Shown: positions 1 to 8,558, numbered from the stretch's first letter. The stretch is DNA of 64,000 bases from Planctomycetota bacterium (GCA_019912315.1 JAIOJA010000080.1:21762-85761), one strand, 5' to 3'. The notes: a model not told the origin generated them from the sequence alone. A program made the numbers and translations.

Positions 1-187
1 TATCATCCAATACGAACGAGGCGGAATGAAAGGAAGTTCAGTGGATAAGCAGGTTTACGGAATCGGAAAGGTTTGCACGAACTGCTCGAATACGCAATTG
101 CAGCAAAATCGGTCCGAAGAAGAAGATCGCAGCAATTGCACAAGTTTCGATATCGCGACGGATTTAGGACTTTTCCATTGATGTTCA

Positions 188-197
188 GGGGGGGGGG
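188..197. repeat. Poly-G homopolymer tract of 10
   Basis: Ten consecutive G residues lie about 60 bp upstream of the first gene. The rest of bases 1-255 shows no convincing gene. A homopolymer this long is prone to replication slippage and to sequencing error, so the local length is uncertain. Its position upstream of a secreted-protein gene would suit phase-variable expression, but nothing else in the sequence supports that. Confidence 0.6.
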
Positions 198-255
198 TAA
201 ACTAGAAGCAGTCTTGTGACTAGTTCAGCTTGTAATCCCCTCAAGGAGATCAACC

Positions 256-1323
256 ATGAATATTGCGAAAGCGGCTATCCGAGGCGTCGTGTTGGTGGCG
301 CTTGGACTCTTCGCCCTTCAAAGTCCCAGTATCGCCGGCCCGGGTGATCCGGGATACGCTACGGAAACGGAACCTTTGGAGGTCGGCAAGGCCGGAGCGC
401 ATGGCGACGGCACACCAAAGGATCCAAAGAAAGTGGATGCCAAGACCGCTTCGGGCGGGGCAGCAGGCGACGTTACAATGAAATTGAAGAACACTTCGGG
501 GGAAGACGTGACCGATGTTCACGTAAAAATCAAGATCCCAAAGGACTGCAAGATCAGCGAGATCAGCACGAGCAAACCAGGAGGAAGCCCCTTTACTGAA
601 AATGAACCGGACGGTTCGGGCGATCCCGAGTCGGAAGCAGTCGCCAAAGTTCCAGCCCAAGGTACCAACTCACTTGCGGATGACGACACGGTCACGGTTG
701 ATGTGTCCGTTGTTTGTTGGGATGAGGCAACGGAAGAATGGGTAGATGTTGCAAACACGGACGTTCAATTTGAGATCTGGTGGACGCGTGGTGATGGTCG
801 CAACATTGTGGTTTCAGCGACGTCGTCGGAGCAGATCGGTGACGGGGACCCGCGCACCACGCTGGCAAGCATGAACACGACGCATTCCTGGGGTTTTGAT
901 TTCAGTGTGTTTGAAACGGCCGAGTATACGGCTTCGTTGAACGACCTGGCGATCGCGGAATGCGATGGTTTCCGGTTTCAGGAGGGCAGCCTGGTCCTGC
1001 GCCCGACAAACAGCACTCGGTTTAACGCCGCCAGCCTGGAATCATTCAGCATATCGGCCCGTAGCGAAGACAACGATAACGTCCTCGGCACGGGGCGATT
1101 CAGTGCCGGTGAGCCGCGCATCGACTCACGCGGCAACTTCGTGATCGATATTACGCGGAGCCAGAGCGACACCGAACACATCGTGATCGTTCTCAGCGGG
1201 CTCAAAGTGGAGGATCTGTCAGGGCACGAGGCCGGGCAGAAGGTCTACGCGGATGTCAGCGGTGCTGCGGTAGCCGGGTATTGTATGCACCGGTACTTCC
1301 ACCTGCTGACAGTCGTCGAGTAA
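256..1323 (+). CDS. Secreted protein of unknown function
   Basis: A 355-residue protein begins with a clear Sec signal peptide: a basic N terminus, a hydrophobic core around residues 10-24 and a probable cleavage near SIAG. The start is set by a good ribosome-binding site (AAGGAGAT) about 7 bases upstream. The mature part is acidic. An early segment around residues 70-110 has alternating beta-strand character (LKNTSGEDVTDVHVKI) resembling Ig-like or DUF11-type extracellular folds. No catalytic motif is visible. It is monocistronic and ends at a strong bidirectional hairpin shared with rpsD on the other strand. I do not recognise the family, so the function is unknown; a surface or extracellular role is inferred from the signal peptide. 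Confidence 0.8.
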   Translation: MNIAKAAIRGVVLVALGLFALQSPSIAGPGDPGYATETEPLEVGKAGAHGDGTPKDPKKVDAKTASGGAAGDVTMKLKNTSGEDVTDVHVKIKIPKDCKISEISTSKPGGSPFTENEPDGSGDPESEAVAKVPAQGTNSLADDDTVTVDVSVVCWDEATEEWVDVANTDVQFEIWWTRGDGRNIVVSATSSEQIGDGDPRTTLASMNTTHSWGFDFSVFETAEYTASLNDLAIAECDGFRFQEGSLVLRPTNSTRFNAASLESFSISARSEDNDNVLGTGRFSAGEPRIDSRGNFVIDITRSQSDTEHIVIVLSGLKVEDLSGHEAGQKVYADVSGAAVAGYCMHRYFHLLTVVE

Positions 1324-1342
1324 ATCCGAAGCACACCAACGA

Positions 1343-1371
1343 AAACGCCCCCGCACAGTGCGGGGGCGTTT
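1343..1371. terminator. Bidirectional terminator hairpin
   Basis: A perfect 14-bp inverted repeat (AAACGCCCCCGCAC and its complement) is separated by one base, with A and T tracts at the two ends. It lies between the convergent secreted-protein gene and rpsD and can terminate both. Confidence 0.85.
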
Positions 1372-1384
1372 GATGGTGACTGGC

Positions 1385-1993
1385 TTAGCGAGACAGGATT
1401 TCGATGACCAGGCGTTCGTTGGCGATCATCGGGATATCCTTGCGCTTCGGAATCTGGATCAGTTCGCCCTCGAGCTTTTCGAAGTCGACCTTCACGTAGT
1501 TAATGCCGGCGTTCTTCTGGGCGGCCGCCTCCTGCACCTGGATGTGGCTCTTGCTCTTGGTGCGGATGGCGACCTTGTCGCCGACACTGAGGGTATAGCT
1601 GGCGCGGTCGACCTTCTTGCCGTTGACTTCGACGTGCCCGTGGCTGACGAGCTGGCGGGCCGAGCGGTTGGTCGGCGCGAGCCCCATGCGATAGACGATG
1701 TTGTCGAGACGGCGCTCAAGCAACTGCATGAGGTTTTCGCCGGTGTTGCCCGGCATGCGTGACGCCTCGTCGTAGAGGCGGCGGAAAGAACGTTCACGAA
1801 GCTGGTAGAAGAACTTCAGCTTCTGTTTTTCGATCAACCCGCGATTGTAGTTGGACATCTTGCCGCGTCGCGCGTCGCGCCCGTGGCTGCCCGGTTTGTA
1901 GGGCTTGGTGGCAAGCGGCGATTTGCGCGTGCCCCAGATGTTTTCCGCGAAACGGCGGGAAACACGGTGCTTCGGTCCTGTGTAACGACCCAT
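1385..1993 (-). CDS. rpsD: 30S ribosomal protein S4
   Basis: The 202-residue product is a full-length S4, a primary 16S rRNA-binding protein of the small subunit. It begins MGRYTGPKHRVSRR and contains the S4 RNA-binding domain around residues 90-155 (RRLDNIVYRMGLAPTNRSAR, then QLVSHGHVEVNGKKV). It lacks the N-terminal zinc-binding cysteines found in some S4 paralogues. An AGGTG ribosome-binding site precedes the ATG. The gene stands alone here, outside the usual alpha operon with rpsM, rpsK and rpoA, so it is probably transcribed from its own promoter in the long upstream spacer. It ends at the shared hairpin. Confidence 0.98.
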   Translation of the reverse strand: MGRYTGPKHRVSRRFAENIWGTRKSPLATKPYKPGSHGRDARRGKMSNYNRGLIEKQKLKFFYQLRERSFRRLYDEASRMPGNTGENLMQLLERRLDNIVYRMGLAPTNRSARQLVSHGHVEVNGKKVDRASYTLSVGDKVAIRTKSKSHIQVQEAAAQKNAGINYVKVDFEKLEGELIQIPKRKDIPMIANERLVIEILSR

Positions 1994-2156
1994 GTTAAAT
2001 ACACCTCATCCGGATCGGCCACCTGTCAGGCACACACAGCCCGTGGTGTCGCGCGAACTCCGGCGTCGCGCGAGCGGCCAATCAATGGCCGACTCTGTCG
2101 TGGGCGGAGAGTGTATGCACGCCTTGGGGACGGTCAAGCGGCGGATGTCGGCTGAT

Positions 2157-2234
2157 TTTGGATTTTAGATTTTGGATTTTGGATTGGCGTGTCGCCGTGA
2201 GGGCGGTGGTTGAATCCAAAATCTAAAATCCAAA
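2157..2234. repeat. AT-rich inverted repeat of iterated GGATTTT words
   Basis: Arms of 22 bp at 2157-2178 and 2213-2234 are perfectly complementary and enclose 34 bp. Each arm is built from iterations of the word TTGGATTTT or TTAGATTTT. A degenerate relative of the same words occurs at about 27552-27600. This looks like an intergenic iterated-word repeat and not a terminator, because the stem is AT-rich. Confidence 0.75.
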
Positions 2235-2341
2235 TGAGGGACCCGGCGCCAGGGTCAGTCAGCGCCGGGTGAGTGTGATTGGATATGAGGTGGGATGGGT
2301 GATTGGCGCTGCTCTGGCGCCGGGGCAAACGCTCACGCGCT

Positions 2342-2512
2342 GGCCCTTGAGGTATGCTTCAGGTGTCGAACTTCGGGGACTGACCTCCCTTTGTCGATTT
2401 GGTGGACCGCGACCGAGCAGCCCCGCGCTCAAGAATGAAAGCTCTCCGGGGGATCGCGGTCCGAATTCCGTGGCGATGTCGTCGCCTGATACACACGTCG
2501 GAAGCAAGGGCC
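2342..2512. ncRNA. Possible structured RNA of about 170 nt
   Basis: GGCCCTTG at 2342-2349 is the exact complement of CAAGGGCC at 2505-2512 and would close a long fold. Inside it are a GAGGT/ACCTC hairpin and a nested stem in which GGACCGCGA (about 2403) pairs with TCGCGGTCC, enclosing a further CCCCG/CGGGG stem. I could not match it to SAM, SAH or cobalamin riboswitches, SRP RNA, RNase P RNA or tmRNA. A long closed rod with internal loops recalls 6S RNA, but this is only a possibility. The strand is undetermined. Confidence 0.3.
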
Positions 2513-2561
2513 TGCTCGCTTGAGAAAAAGCAAAAGCAACTCGCGCCCGCACCCTCTTACT

Positions 2562-2585
2562 TGGACTATTGGACTATTGGACTAT
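2562..2585. repeat. Three tandem copies of TGGACTAT
   Basis: The 8-bp unit TGGACTAT occurs three times head to tail without mismatch, about 40 bp before the start codon of the following gene. It could be an iterated intergenic word or a set of operator half-sites. The sequence alone does not decide. Confidence 0.8.
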
Positions 2586-2625
2586 CGTCCGCCTATACTC
2601 CCGCGAGACTCGATCAGGAAACATC

Positions 2626-3768
2626 ATGCACTTCGAAACGCGCGCCATTCATGCCGGCTACAATCCGTTCGACCATTTCGGCGCGGTCAACCCGCCGGTG
2701 TTTCTAAGCAGCACTTTCCAGCAGAGCGCGCCGGGCAAGCACCAGGGCTTCGAGTACGCGCGCTCGGGCAACCCCACACGTCAGGCCCTCGAGGGCGTGC
2801 TGGCCAGCATCGAAAACGGCGAGCACGCCTGCGCGTTCAGCAGCGGGCTCGGCGCGACGGATTCGATACTCAAGCTGCTCAACGCGGGCGATCACGTGAT
2901 TGTCGCTGACGACGTGTACGGCGGGACGTTCCGCATCATGGACAAGACGTTTCAGCGCTACGGTATTGAGTTCACATGGGTGGACACGACCAACGTCGAG
3001 AACGTGAAGGGCGCGTTCAAGGCGAACACGAAAATGCTGTTCCTCGAAACGCCATCCAATCCGCTGCTCAAGATCAGTGACATTGAGGCTCTGACGAACC
3101 TTGCCAAAGAAAAGAAGGCGATCAGCGTCGTGGACAACACGTTCGCCTCGCCGTACCTGCAGCGCCCGCTGGACCTCGGGGCCGACATCGTGATGCACTC
3201 ATGCACCAAGTACCTGGGCGGGCACAGTGACGTCGTGATGGGCGCGGCCGTCACCCGCAACGAGAAGCTGAACCAGCAGATTGCGTTCAACCAGAACGCC
3301 AGCGGCGCAGTGCCCGGCGCGCTCGATTGCTATCTTGTACACCGGGGCATCAAGACACTGGCCGTGCGCATGGAGCAGGGCTGTGACAACGCGGAGCGCA
3401 TTGTTAGCTTCCTGCTTGAGCACAAGCGCGTCACCAAAGTCTTCTACCCGGGGCTCAAGGACCACGTGAACCACAACGTCGCAGCCAGGCAGATGAAGCG
3501 CTTCGGCGCCATGATCAGTTTTGAAATCGACGGCAGTGTCGCCGACGGCGTGAAAGTTGTCAGCGACAGGCGCGTGTGGACCCTGGGCGAATCTCTGGGC
3601 GGCGTTGAGAGCCTGCTGGAGCATCCAGCCAGCATGACCCACGCCAGCATTCCGAAGGCGATGCGCGAGAAGGCCGGCTTGAACGACGGGCTGATCCGCC
3701 TGAGCGTGGGAATCGAAAGCGCGGAGGACCTGATCGAAGACCTGCGAAAGGGACTGGAAAGTTACTAA
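2626..3768 (+). CDS. Cystathionine gamma-synthase/gamma-lyase family PLP enzyme
   Basis: This 380-residue Cys/Met-metabolism PLP-dependent enzyme is near the usual family length. Family hallmarks include TRAIHAGYNP at the N terminus, YARSGNPTR, the cofactor-stacking region DDVYGGTFR, ETPSNPLL, and the Schiff-base lysine in SCTKYLGGHSD (Lys195). The C-terminal SLGGVESLLEHPASMTH is typical of cystathionine beta-replacing and gamma-eliminating enzymes. The start is the ATG preceded by an AGGA site; an upstream in-frame extension has no family similarity. The gene is followed 10 bp later by hemC. Synthase (methionine synthesis) and lyase (reverse transsulfuration) are hard to separate by sequence alone, so I leave the symbol blank. 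Confidence 0.93.
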   Translation: MHFETRAIHAGYNPFDHFGAVNPPVFLSSTFQQSAPGKHQGFEYARSGNPTRQALEGVLASIENGEHACAFSSGLGATDSILKLLNAGDHVIVADDVYGGTFRIMDKTFQRYGIEFTWVDTTNVENVKGAFKANTKMLFLETPSNPLLKISDIEALTNLAKEKKAISVVDNTFASPYLQRPLDLGADIVMHSCTKYLGGHSDVVMGAAVTRNEKLNQQIAFNQNASGAVPGALDCYLVHRGIKTLAVRMEQGCDNAERIVSFLLEHKRVTKVFYPGLKDHVNHNVAARQMKRFGAMISFEIDGSVADGVKVVSDRRVWTLGESLGGVESLLEHPASMTHASIPKAMREKAGLNDGLIRLSVGIESAEDLIEDLRKGLESY

Positions 3769-3778
3769 CGGCAACCCA

Positions 3779-4747
3779 ATGACCGAGCGTCTGATCATCG
3801 GCAGTCGTGCCAGCAAGCTTGCCCTGACCCAGTCGAACTGGGTGGCGGACGAGTTGTGCCGGTTTCATCCGGGGCTTGAGGTCGAGATTGTCGAAATCAA
3901 GACCACGGGCGACGTGAAACTTGGCGCATCACTCAGCGAAATCGGCGGCAAAGGCGCGTTCACGAAAGAACTCGAAGATGCGCTGCTTGAGGAACGCTGC
4001 GACCTGGCCGTCCATTCACTGAAAGACCTGCCCACGGAGTTGCCGGAGGGGCTGCGGGTCGGTTGCACGCCGACGCGCGAAAACACCGATGACGCGCTGA
4101 TTTATCACAATCGTATCGGCACGGTCGATGACGACAGCGACCCTCTCGGTTTTCTAAAGCAGGGTGCCGTGGTTGGCACGTCCAGCCTGCGGCGCAAGGC
4201 ACAGTTGCTGCACACGCGCCCCGACCTGCGAGTCGTCGAGTGGCGCGGAAACGTCGATACGCGGCTGCGCAAACTAAAGGACGGCGACGCGGACGCGATT
4301 ATTCTTGCCGCAGCCGGGCTGCTGCGCATGGGTCTGATCGATCTGTCGACCCGCCCCGACCGTGTGGATGCAAGTTTTGATTCGCTGGCGCTTCGGGCGC
4401 CGGCGTGGCTGCCCGCTGTGGGCCAAGGCGCCCTGGGTATTGAGATTCGCGAGGGGGATAGCCGTCTGTTGCGGTTGCTTGCGCCGCTGCATGACGCGGC
4501 GACGTTCGCGGCGGCCGCGGCGGAGCGCGCGTTTCTGAACCGTCTGGGGGCGGGTTGCGTGGCGCCGGTGGGGGCGCTGGCAAGCGTGCCCGAGGGCAGC
4601 ACCATCAGGATGACCGGGCGCGTGCTGTCCGGCGAAGGGATCACAAGCGTCCAGCACACCGCAAAGGGCAAGATCAACGAGCCCGAGAAACTGGGTGTAG
4701 AAGTGGCCGACTGGTGCCTCAAGCACGGCGCGGACAAGCTGATCTGA
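3779..4747 (+). CDS. hemC: Hydroxymethylbilane synthase (porphobilinogen deaminase)
   Basis: The 322-residue enzyme polymerises four porphobilinogen units into hydroxymethylbilane in tetrapyrrole synthesis. It opens with LIIGSRASKLALTQSNWVAD, followed by the conserved KTTGD, KGAFTKELEDALL and DLAVHSLKDLPTELP segments and then GTSSLRRKAQL. The dipyrromethane cofactor is attached to Cys260 in RLGAGCVAPVGA, which is present. Length is normal. It starts 10 bp after the PLP-enzyme stop, so the two are probably co-transcribed, although the pathways differ. No other heme gene lies nearby. Confidence 0.98.
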   Translation: MTERLIIGSRASKLALTQSNWVADELCRFHPGLEVEIVEIKTTGDVKLGASLSEIGGKGAFTKELEDALLEERCDLAVHSLKDLPTELPEGLRVGCTPTRENTDDALIYHNRIGTVDDDSDPLGFLKQGAVVGTSSLRRKAQLLHTRPDLRVVEWRGNVDTRLRKLKDGDADAIILAAAGLLRMGLIDLSTRPDRVDASFDSLALRAPAWLPAVGQGALGIEIREGDSRLLRLLAPLHDAATFAAAAAERAFLNRLGAGCVAPVGALASVPEGSTIRMTGRVLSGEGITSVQHTAKGKINEPEKLGVEVADWCLKHGADKLI

Positions 4748-4990
4748 GCTGCTGGAAGGTCGTTTACCGGCCACACTGCGCGCGACTGAGCGATGTTGGT
4801 CACGTGGGGCTTTTGTGCGTGCGCGGAGGGTTCACCGGTGCGTTCGTGTTGCCAGCCAGTTTTTTGGCATGTAAGGAACGAGAACGACCGGCGTCCTATT
4901 GGTGAGGGGCTGAGGGAATTCTAGACTGTCTGGACCCCCGCTTGATTCCCCTCGCAAGGTCGGGAGCCCATCCCAACGGGAGATACTCAC

Positions 4991-5425
4991 ATGGACAAGA
5001 AGACGATTCTGCCGGCAGTCACGATTGCGCTGCTTTCGTGCGTTGCCCTGATGCTTACGGTGATTGGCGGCTTGTACGCCTACAACACGTTTGCCGGCGA
5101 GGCCCAGGCGGTCGAGGCCCAGAGTTCCGGCACGGACAAGGGCCCGAAGTGGTCGGCCACGGCGCTGACAGTCGGGGGCGACACGGAATTTATGGTGATC
5201 ATCAAGGAAGTGGAAAACCCCTACGAAGAGGGTAAGCTGGCCACGCAGATGGCGGTTTACGAGGTACGCCCCAGCAGCACAGCCAAGGCGGAACTGTACT
5301 TTGTTGCGGCGCGCCTGCTTGAGTACGACTTCCAGATTCCGGACCACAGCGGCGAAGATGCCAAGGGCAAGAACTGGAAACCGTTGAATATCAAGGAAGC
5401 GCTGGAAAAGGCGAAGAAGAAGTAG
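4991..5425 (+). CDS. Small membrane-anchored protein of unknown function
   Basis: A 144-residue protein has one N-terminal membrane segment (about residues 9-31, AVTIALLSCVALMLTVIGGL) and a soluble remainder that probably faces the periplasm. The uncleaved-looking segment could also act as a signal anchor. The rest contains a beta-rich stretch (TEFMVIIKEVENPYEEGKL) and a lysine-rich C terminus (EALEKAKKK). A purine-rich GGGAGAT lies about 6 bases before the ATG. It is flanked by a 240-bp spacer and a strong hairpin, so it is probably its own transcription unit. I do not recognise the family. Confidence 0.75.
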   Translation: MDKKTILPAVTIALLSCVALMLTVIGGLYAYNTFAGEAQAVEAQSSGTDKGPKWSATALTVGGDTEFMVIIKEVENPYEEGKLATQMAVYEVRPSSTAKAELYFVAARLLEYDFQIPDHSGEDAKGKNWKPLNIKEALEKAKKK

Positions 5426-5464
5426 GTGTCTGTACGGGCCATAAGCGTGCTGTCACATTACTAT

Positions 5465-5504
5465 CACGGGGTGTTTTCGGGACTTGCGCCGGAAATACCC
5501 CGTG
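5465..5504 (+). terminator. Hairpin terminator of the small membrane-protein gene
   Basis: A 16-bp stem with two G-U wobbles (CACGGGGTGTTTTCGG pairing with CCGGAAATACCCCGTG) encloses an 8-base loop and is followed by CTTTAC. It lies 40 bp after the stop of the upstream gene and about 100 bp before the next start, so an attenuator role is also possible. Confidence 0.6.
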
Positions 5505-5608
5505 CTTTACAATGCGCTTTCAGCTAAACAGCACTGGTGTTTCCGGCGTTATTTACGCCGGCAGTGTCGCGTAGGACCCCCAGCCGGATCAGTTCCGGAG
5601 CCATAGAA

Positions 5609-6643
5609 ATGCCGAACTACAAGTCATTCGATGACGTCCTCAATGAGTTGGACATGGACGAGGACGAGCTGAAGCGGCTCGTCTCGGAAGGTCAGATTCG
5701 CGCGTTCCGTGATGATGACCGCATGAAATTCCGCTCTGAGGACATTCAATCCCTGGCCCGCAACCGCCATTCACCCGGCGGCGACATGGGCGAGATCGAC
5801 CTGGGCGAAACCCAGCTCGGCGGCGAATCCCTCGAAATCATCGAGGAGGAAACCGACGAGACGCTGCTTGATCTCGGCAGTCTGTCCAGCGATCAGGACT
5901 TCGAAGACACGGGCGCTACCAGCGTCCCGACGGTCGAGTTGTCCGACATTGGCGAAGACCAGGACGCGACGCTGACCGAAGAGCTGGTGTTCGACGAAAC
6001 GGACGAACTCGGCGGACTTGATTTCGGCGACGACGACGCGGATGCCACCCAGAAGATCGACGGCGGGCTTGACCTGTCGGACGACGACGTGGGCCTGCAG
6101 ACCGAGCCCGTGGATACGGGCGGACTGGACGACCTCGACGAACTTGACGACGTCGGTGAACTGGATGACGTTGGCGGCGGCGAATACGGCTATGCCGATG
6201 AACCGCGCATGGCGGGCCCGCCCATGGGCATGCCCGGCCCCGTCCAGATCCAGGAGCAGGTCAAGTACGTCGAGATCGTGCCGAATGAAGGCATTGCCTG
6301 GAAAGTGCTTACCGGCCTTACGTTCCTGCTGGTAATGCTGCTGATGGCAACCCCACCGGCCCTTGGCATGGGCAGCGCACGGGACGAAGTTCCGCTCGCG
6401 GCCGCATGGGGAAGCATGGCTTACAGTCTGTACCTCAAGGGCCCGAACCAGAATGGCGACATCGCCAATCTTCAATATGCACCGGAAACGCCTGACCCGA
6501 ACCGCTCTGAGCCTTTCGCGGTTGGCACGGGTGCCGACGACATTGTGTGGCCGGGAATGAAGATCATCCGGACCACCAATGGCATGGCGGCCGGCAGTGC
6601 AGCCGACAGCGCTGGCGCACCGGAACCCGAAGCGGATGAGTAG
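5609..6643 (+). CDS. Membrane-tethered helix-turn-helix protein
   Basis: This 344-residue protein has three parts. Residues about 1-52 resemble an excisionase/MerR-type winged HTH (DVLNELDMDEDELKRLVSEG, then RAFRDDDRMKF). Residues 55-215 are very acidic and low in complexity, with repeated LDDLDEL/DDVGELDDV units. A single transmembrane segment follows at about 231-250 (VLTGLTFLLVMLLMA), then a short C-terminal domain. I chose the ATG at 5609 because the HTH domain begins there; the upstream extension is unrelated sequence. The layout puts a putative DNA- or protein-binding head in the cytoplasm on an acidic stalk. The target is unknown. A terminator follows directly. Confidence 0.8.
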   Translation: MPNYKSFDDVLNELDMDEDELKRLVSEGQIRAFRDDDRMKFRSEDIQSLARNRHSPGGDMGEIDLGETQLGGESLEIIEEETDETLLDLGSLSSDQDFEDTGATSVPTVELSDIGEDQDATLTEELVFDETDELGGLDFGDDDADATQKIDGGLDLSDDDVGLQTEPVDTGGLDDLDELDDVGELDDVGGGEYGYADEPRMAGPPMGMPGPVQIQEQVKYVEIVPNEGIAWKVLTGLTFLLVMLLMATPPALGMGSARDEVPLAAAWGSMAYSLYLKGPNQNGDIANLQYAPETPDPNRSEPFAVGTGADDIVWPGMKIIRTTNGMAAGSAADSAGAPEPEADE

Positions 6644-6660
6644 CGCGAATAGAAGCGAAA

Positions 6661-6690
6661 AAGCACCCCGCCAACGCGGGGTGCTTTTCT
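6661..6690 (+). terminator. Rho-independent terminator
   Basis: An 11-bp perfect stem (AAGCACCCCGC with GCGGGGTGCTT) has a CAAC loop and continues into TTTTCTTTC. It lies 18 bp after the stop codon of the HTH-protein gene. Confidence 0.9.
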
Positions 6691-6719
6691 TTCATGCGGG
6701 CGCCATATAGGTTCAAGCC

Positions 6720-7493
6720 ATGCGACCCACGGTCCTGCTGATCGACGAGAACGTTGCCGTAACGGAAATCGTGCAGGCGCTGCTTGCGCGAAACGGCTAT
6801 GCCGTTGAGGTGCGACGAAGCGGCGCCGGCGTGATGGACCTGCTGGTGGACAAGCCGATTGACGTCATCGTGTCGGACCTGCGCACCAGCGGCGATGGCT
6901 ATGAGCTGGCAAAGACCATCCGTTCGGACCCGGCCACGGCGGATATACCGCTGGTGTACCTGACGTCTCGCACAAGCCTTGAGGACGAGTTCGAGGCGTA
7001 TCTTTCGGGCGCGGACGCGTTCATAACCAAGCCGTTCCGCGCGCGCGACCTGCTGGCCACCATCGACAATGTGCTGAACCGTAAACCGATGAACACCAGC
7101 AGCGGGCGCCTGGCGGTGGTGCAGGATGTCGCGCGGGTGCTGGCATGCATCGATGACGAGCGTCATCGCCTGATGCGCCAGGCCATGAAGCAGGCGGGTT
7201 TCGAGCTGGACTTCGAGGCAGATCTGGCCCGCGCGTTTTCGCGCATTGACCGCGAGCGCTTTCACTTGCTGGTCTGTGACATCACCAAGGACCCCGGCGC
7301 AGTGAAGGACGTGCGCGAATTCGTGTCCCACTTTGCGCTGGCGATTCCGGTGGTGTTTTTGCATGGCAAGGACGCGCCGCCGCGGGTGCCGGCCAACGAC
7401 CCGCAGTTCGCGGCTGTGCGCGTGCCAGCCACGCCGGGTGAAGTCGCGGCGGTTGTACGCAAGGCGATTGTCGAGTTTGGTGGATTACCCTGA
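6720..7493 (+). CDS. Tandem receiver-domain response regulator
   Basis: The first 120 residues are a canonical CheY-like receiver: acidic pair Asp9-Glu10, phospho-acceptor Asp53 in IVSDLRTSGDG, Thr82/Ser83 and Lys104 in ITKPF. Residues about 130-257 look like a second receiver (VLACIDDERHRLM, LLVCDITKDPG) that keeps the first acidic pair and an Asp in the phospho-site position but lacks the Lys-Pro signature. There is no DNA-binding or enzymatic output domain in the 257 residues, so it probably acts by protein-protein contacts. No histidine kinase gene is adjacent. It begins 30 bp after the upstream terminator and is followed 25 bp later by a dehydrogenase gene. Confidence 0.9.
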   Translation: MRPTVLLIDENVAVTEIVQALLARNGYAVEVRRSGAGVMDLLVDKPIDVIVSDLRTSGDGYELAKTIRSDPATADIPLVYLTSRTSLEDEFEAYLSGADAFITKPFRARDLLATIDNVLNRKPMNTSSGRLAVVQDVARVLACIDDERHRLMRQAMKQAGFELDFEADLARAFSRIDRERFHLLVCDITKDPGAVKDVREFVSHFALAIPVVFLHGKDAPPRVPANDPQFAAVRVPATPGEVAAVVRKAIVEFGGLP

Positions 7494-7518
7494 TGCCTCC
7501 GGATAGTTAGGGCTGGTG

Positions 7519-8553
7519 ATGATGAACCAGGCGCCCGGCGCCCAGCACGAACCGCAGCCGCAGCCCGTGTCGCCGGGTGAACCAGCGCCGTTTGTCTACG
7601 TTACCCGCGCGGTCCCGGAGCTAACCACGTCGATGCTCGCGGAGAACCTTCCGGGCGTTCGGATTGAGCTGAACCCGCTTGATCGCAACCTCAACCGGGG
7701 CGAGCTGGTTGAATCAGCCGCCGGTTGCGACGCGCTGATCTGCACCCTGGCCGACGACATCAGCGCGACGCTGATTGAAGACCTGGGGCCGAGCCTGAAG
7801 GTGATCGCGACGTACGCGGTGGGGTACAACAACATTGATTTGACCGCGGCCAAGAACCGCAACATCGCCGTCTGCAACACGCCGGGCGTGTTGACGGAAG
7901 CGACGGCCGAGGTTGCTGTGGGTCTGATGCTGGCGTGCGCGCGGCGCTTCGGTGAGGGGGACCGGTTGACGCGTCAAGGGTTGTTCACGGGCTGGGCGCC
8001 GCTGCTGCACCGGGGGCACGGAGTGTACGGAAAAACAGTCGGCATCATTGGGGCGGGACGGATCGGCAAGCGTGTTGCGCTGACAATGAAGCATGGTTTC
8101 GACTGTGAAATTCTGTACCACTCGCGGGTTGATCACGTGGACTGGGAGAACGACCTGGGCGCGAAGTACGTGGAGCTGGGAGAGTTGCTGGAACGGTCCG
8201 ATTTCGTAAGCCTGCACTGTCCGCTCACCGAAACCACCAGACATCTGCTCGACGCGCCCATGCTGGCGCGCATGAAGCCGACCGCGATCCTCGTCAACAC
8301 CGCGCGCGGGCCTGTCGTGGACGAAACCGCGCTGGTTGCGGCCTTGCGCGAAAGGCGTATCGCCGGTGCCGGCTTCGACGTGTACGAGCACGAGCCCGCG
8401 CTGGCGCCGGGGCTGGCCGAGCTGGACAACGTCGTGCTGTTGCCGCACATCGGCAGCGCCACGGTTGAAACGCGCGACAAAATGGGACGCATGTGCGCCG
8501 AGGCTGTGATCGCTGTCTTGACAGGTAAAGAGCCGCTGCATCGCGTGGCGTAG
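7519..8553 (+). CDS. D-isomer 2-hydroxyacid dehydrogenase (glyoxylate/hydroxypyruvate reductase type)
   Basis: This NAD(P)-dependent oxidoreductase of about 344 residues reduces 2-keto acids to D-2-hydroxyacids. The Rossmann fingerprint VGIIGAGRIGKRVAL, the NTARGPVVDE block with the catalytic Arg, a downstream FDVYEHEPA and the LLPHIGSAT segment with the catalytic His are all present. The overall pattern is closest to glyoxylate/hydroxypyruvate/gluconate reductases, as opposed to SerA, because the C-terminal ACT domain is missing. Starts at 7516 (GTG), 7519 and 7522 are all possible; AGGG at 7509 favours 7519. The first 28 residues are Pro/Gln-rich and unusual for the family. Exact substrate cannot be told from sequence. 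Confidence 0.92.
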   Translation: MMNQAPGAQHEPQPQPVSPGEPAPFVYVTRAVPELTTSMLAENLPGVRIELNPLDRNLNRGELVESAAGCDALICTLADDISATLIEDLGPSLKVIATYAVGYNNIDLTAAKNRNIAVCNTPGVLTEATAEVAVGLMLACARRFGEGDRLTRQGLFTGWAPLLHRGHGVYGKTVGIIGAGRIGKRVALTMKHGFDCEILYHSRVDHVDWENDLGAKYVELGELLERSDFVSLHCPLTETTRHLLDAPMLARMKPTAILVNTARGPVVDETALVAALRERRIAGAGFDVYEHEPALAPGLAELDNVVLLPHIGSATVETRDKMGRMCAEAVIAVLTGKEPLHRVA

Positions 8554-8558
8554 GGGCG

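Larger units (their letters stand above)
1994..2625. other. 632-bp intergenic region between rpsD and the PLP enzyme
   Basis: No gene is convincing here. The spacer lies between divergent genes and is packed with structure: a long AT-rich inverted repeat (2157-2234), a 9-bp perfect hairpin (2241-2249 with 2262-2270), a region that can fold into a multi-stem RNA (2342-2512) and three tandem copies of TGGACTAT (2562-2585). It should also hold the rpsD promoter (leftward) and the PLP-enzyme promoter (rightward), but I cannot place either with confidence. Confidence 0.7.

Noticed and set aside
2562..2585. Three short direct repeats as a CRISPR array
   Set aside because: The units are 8 bp and adjacent without spacers, so they are not CRISPR repeats, and no cas genes are present.
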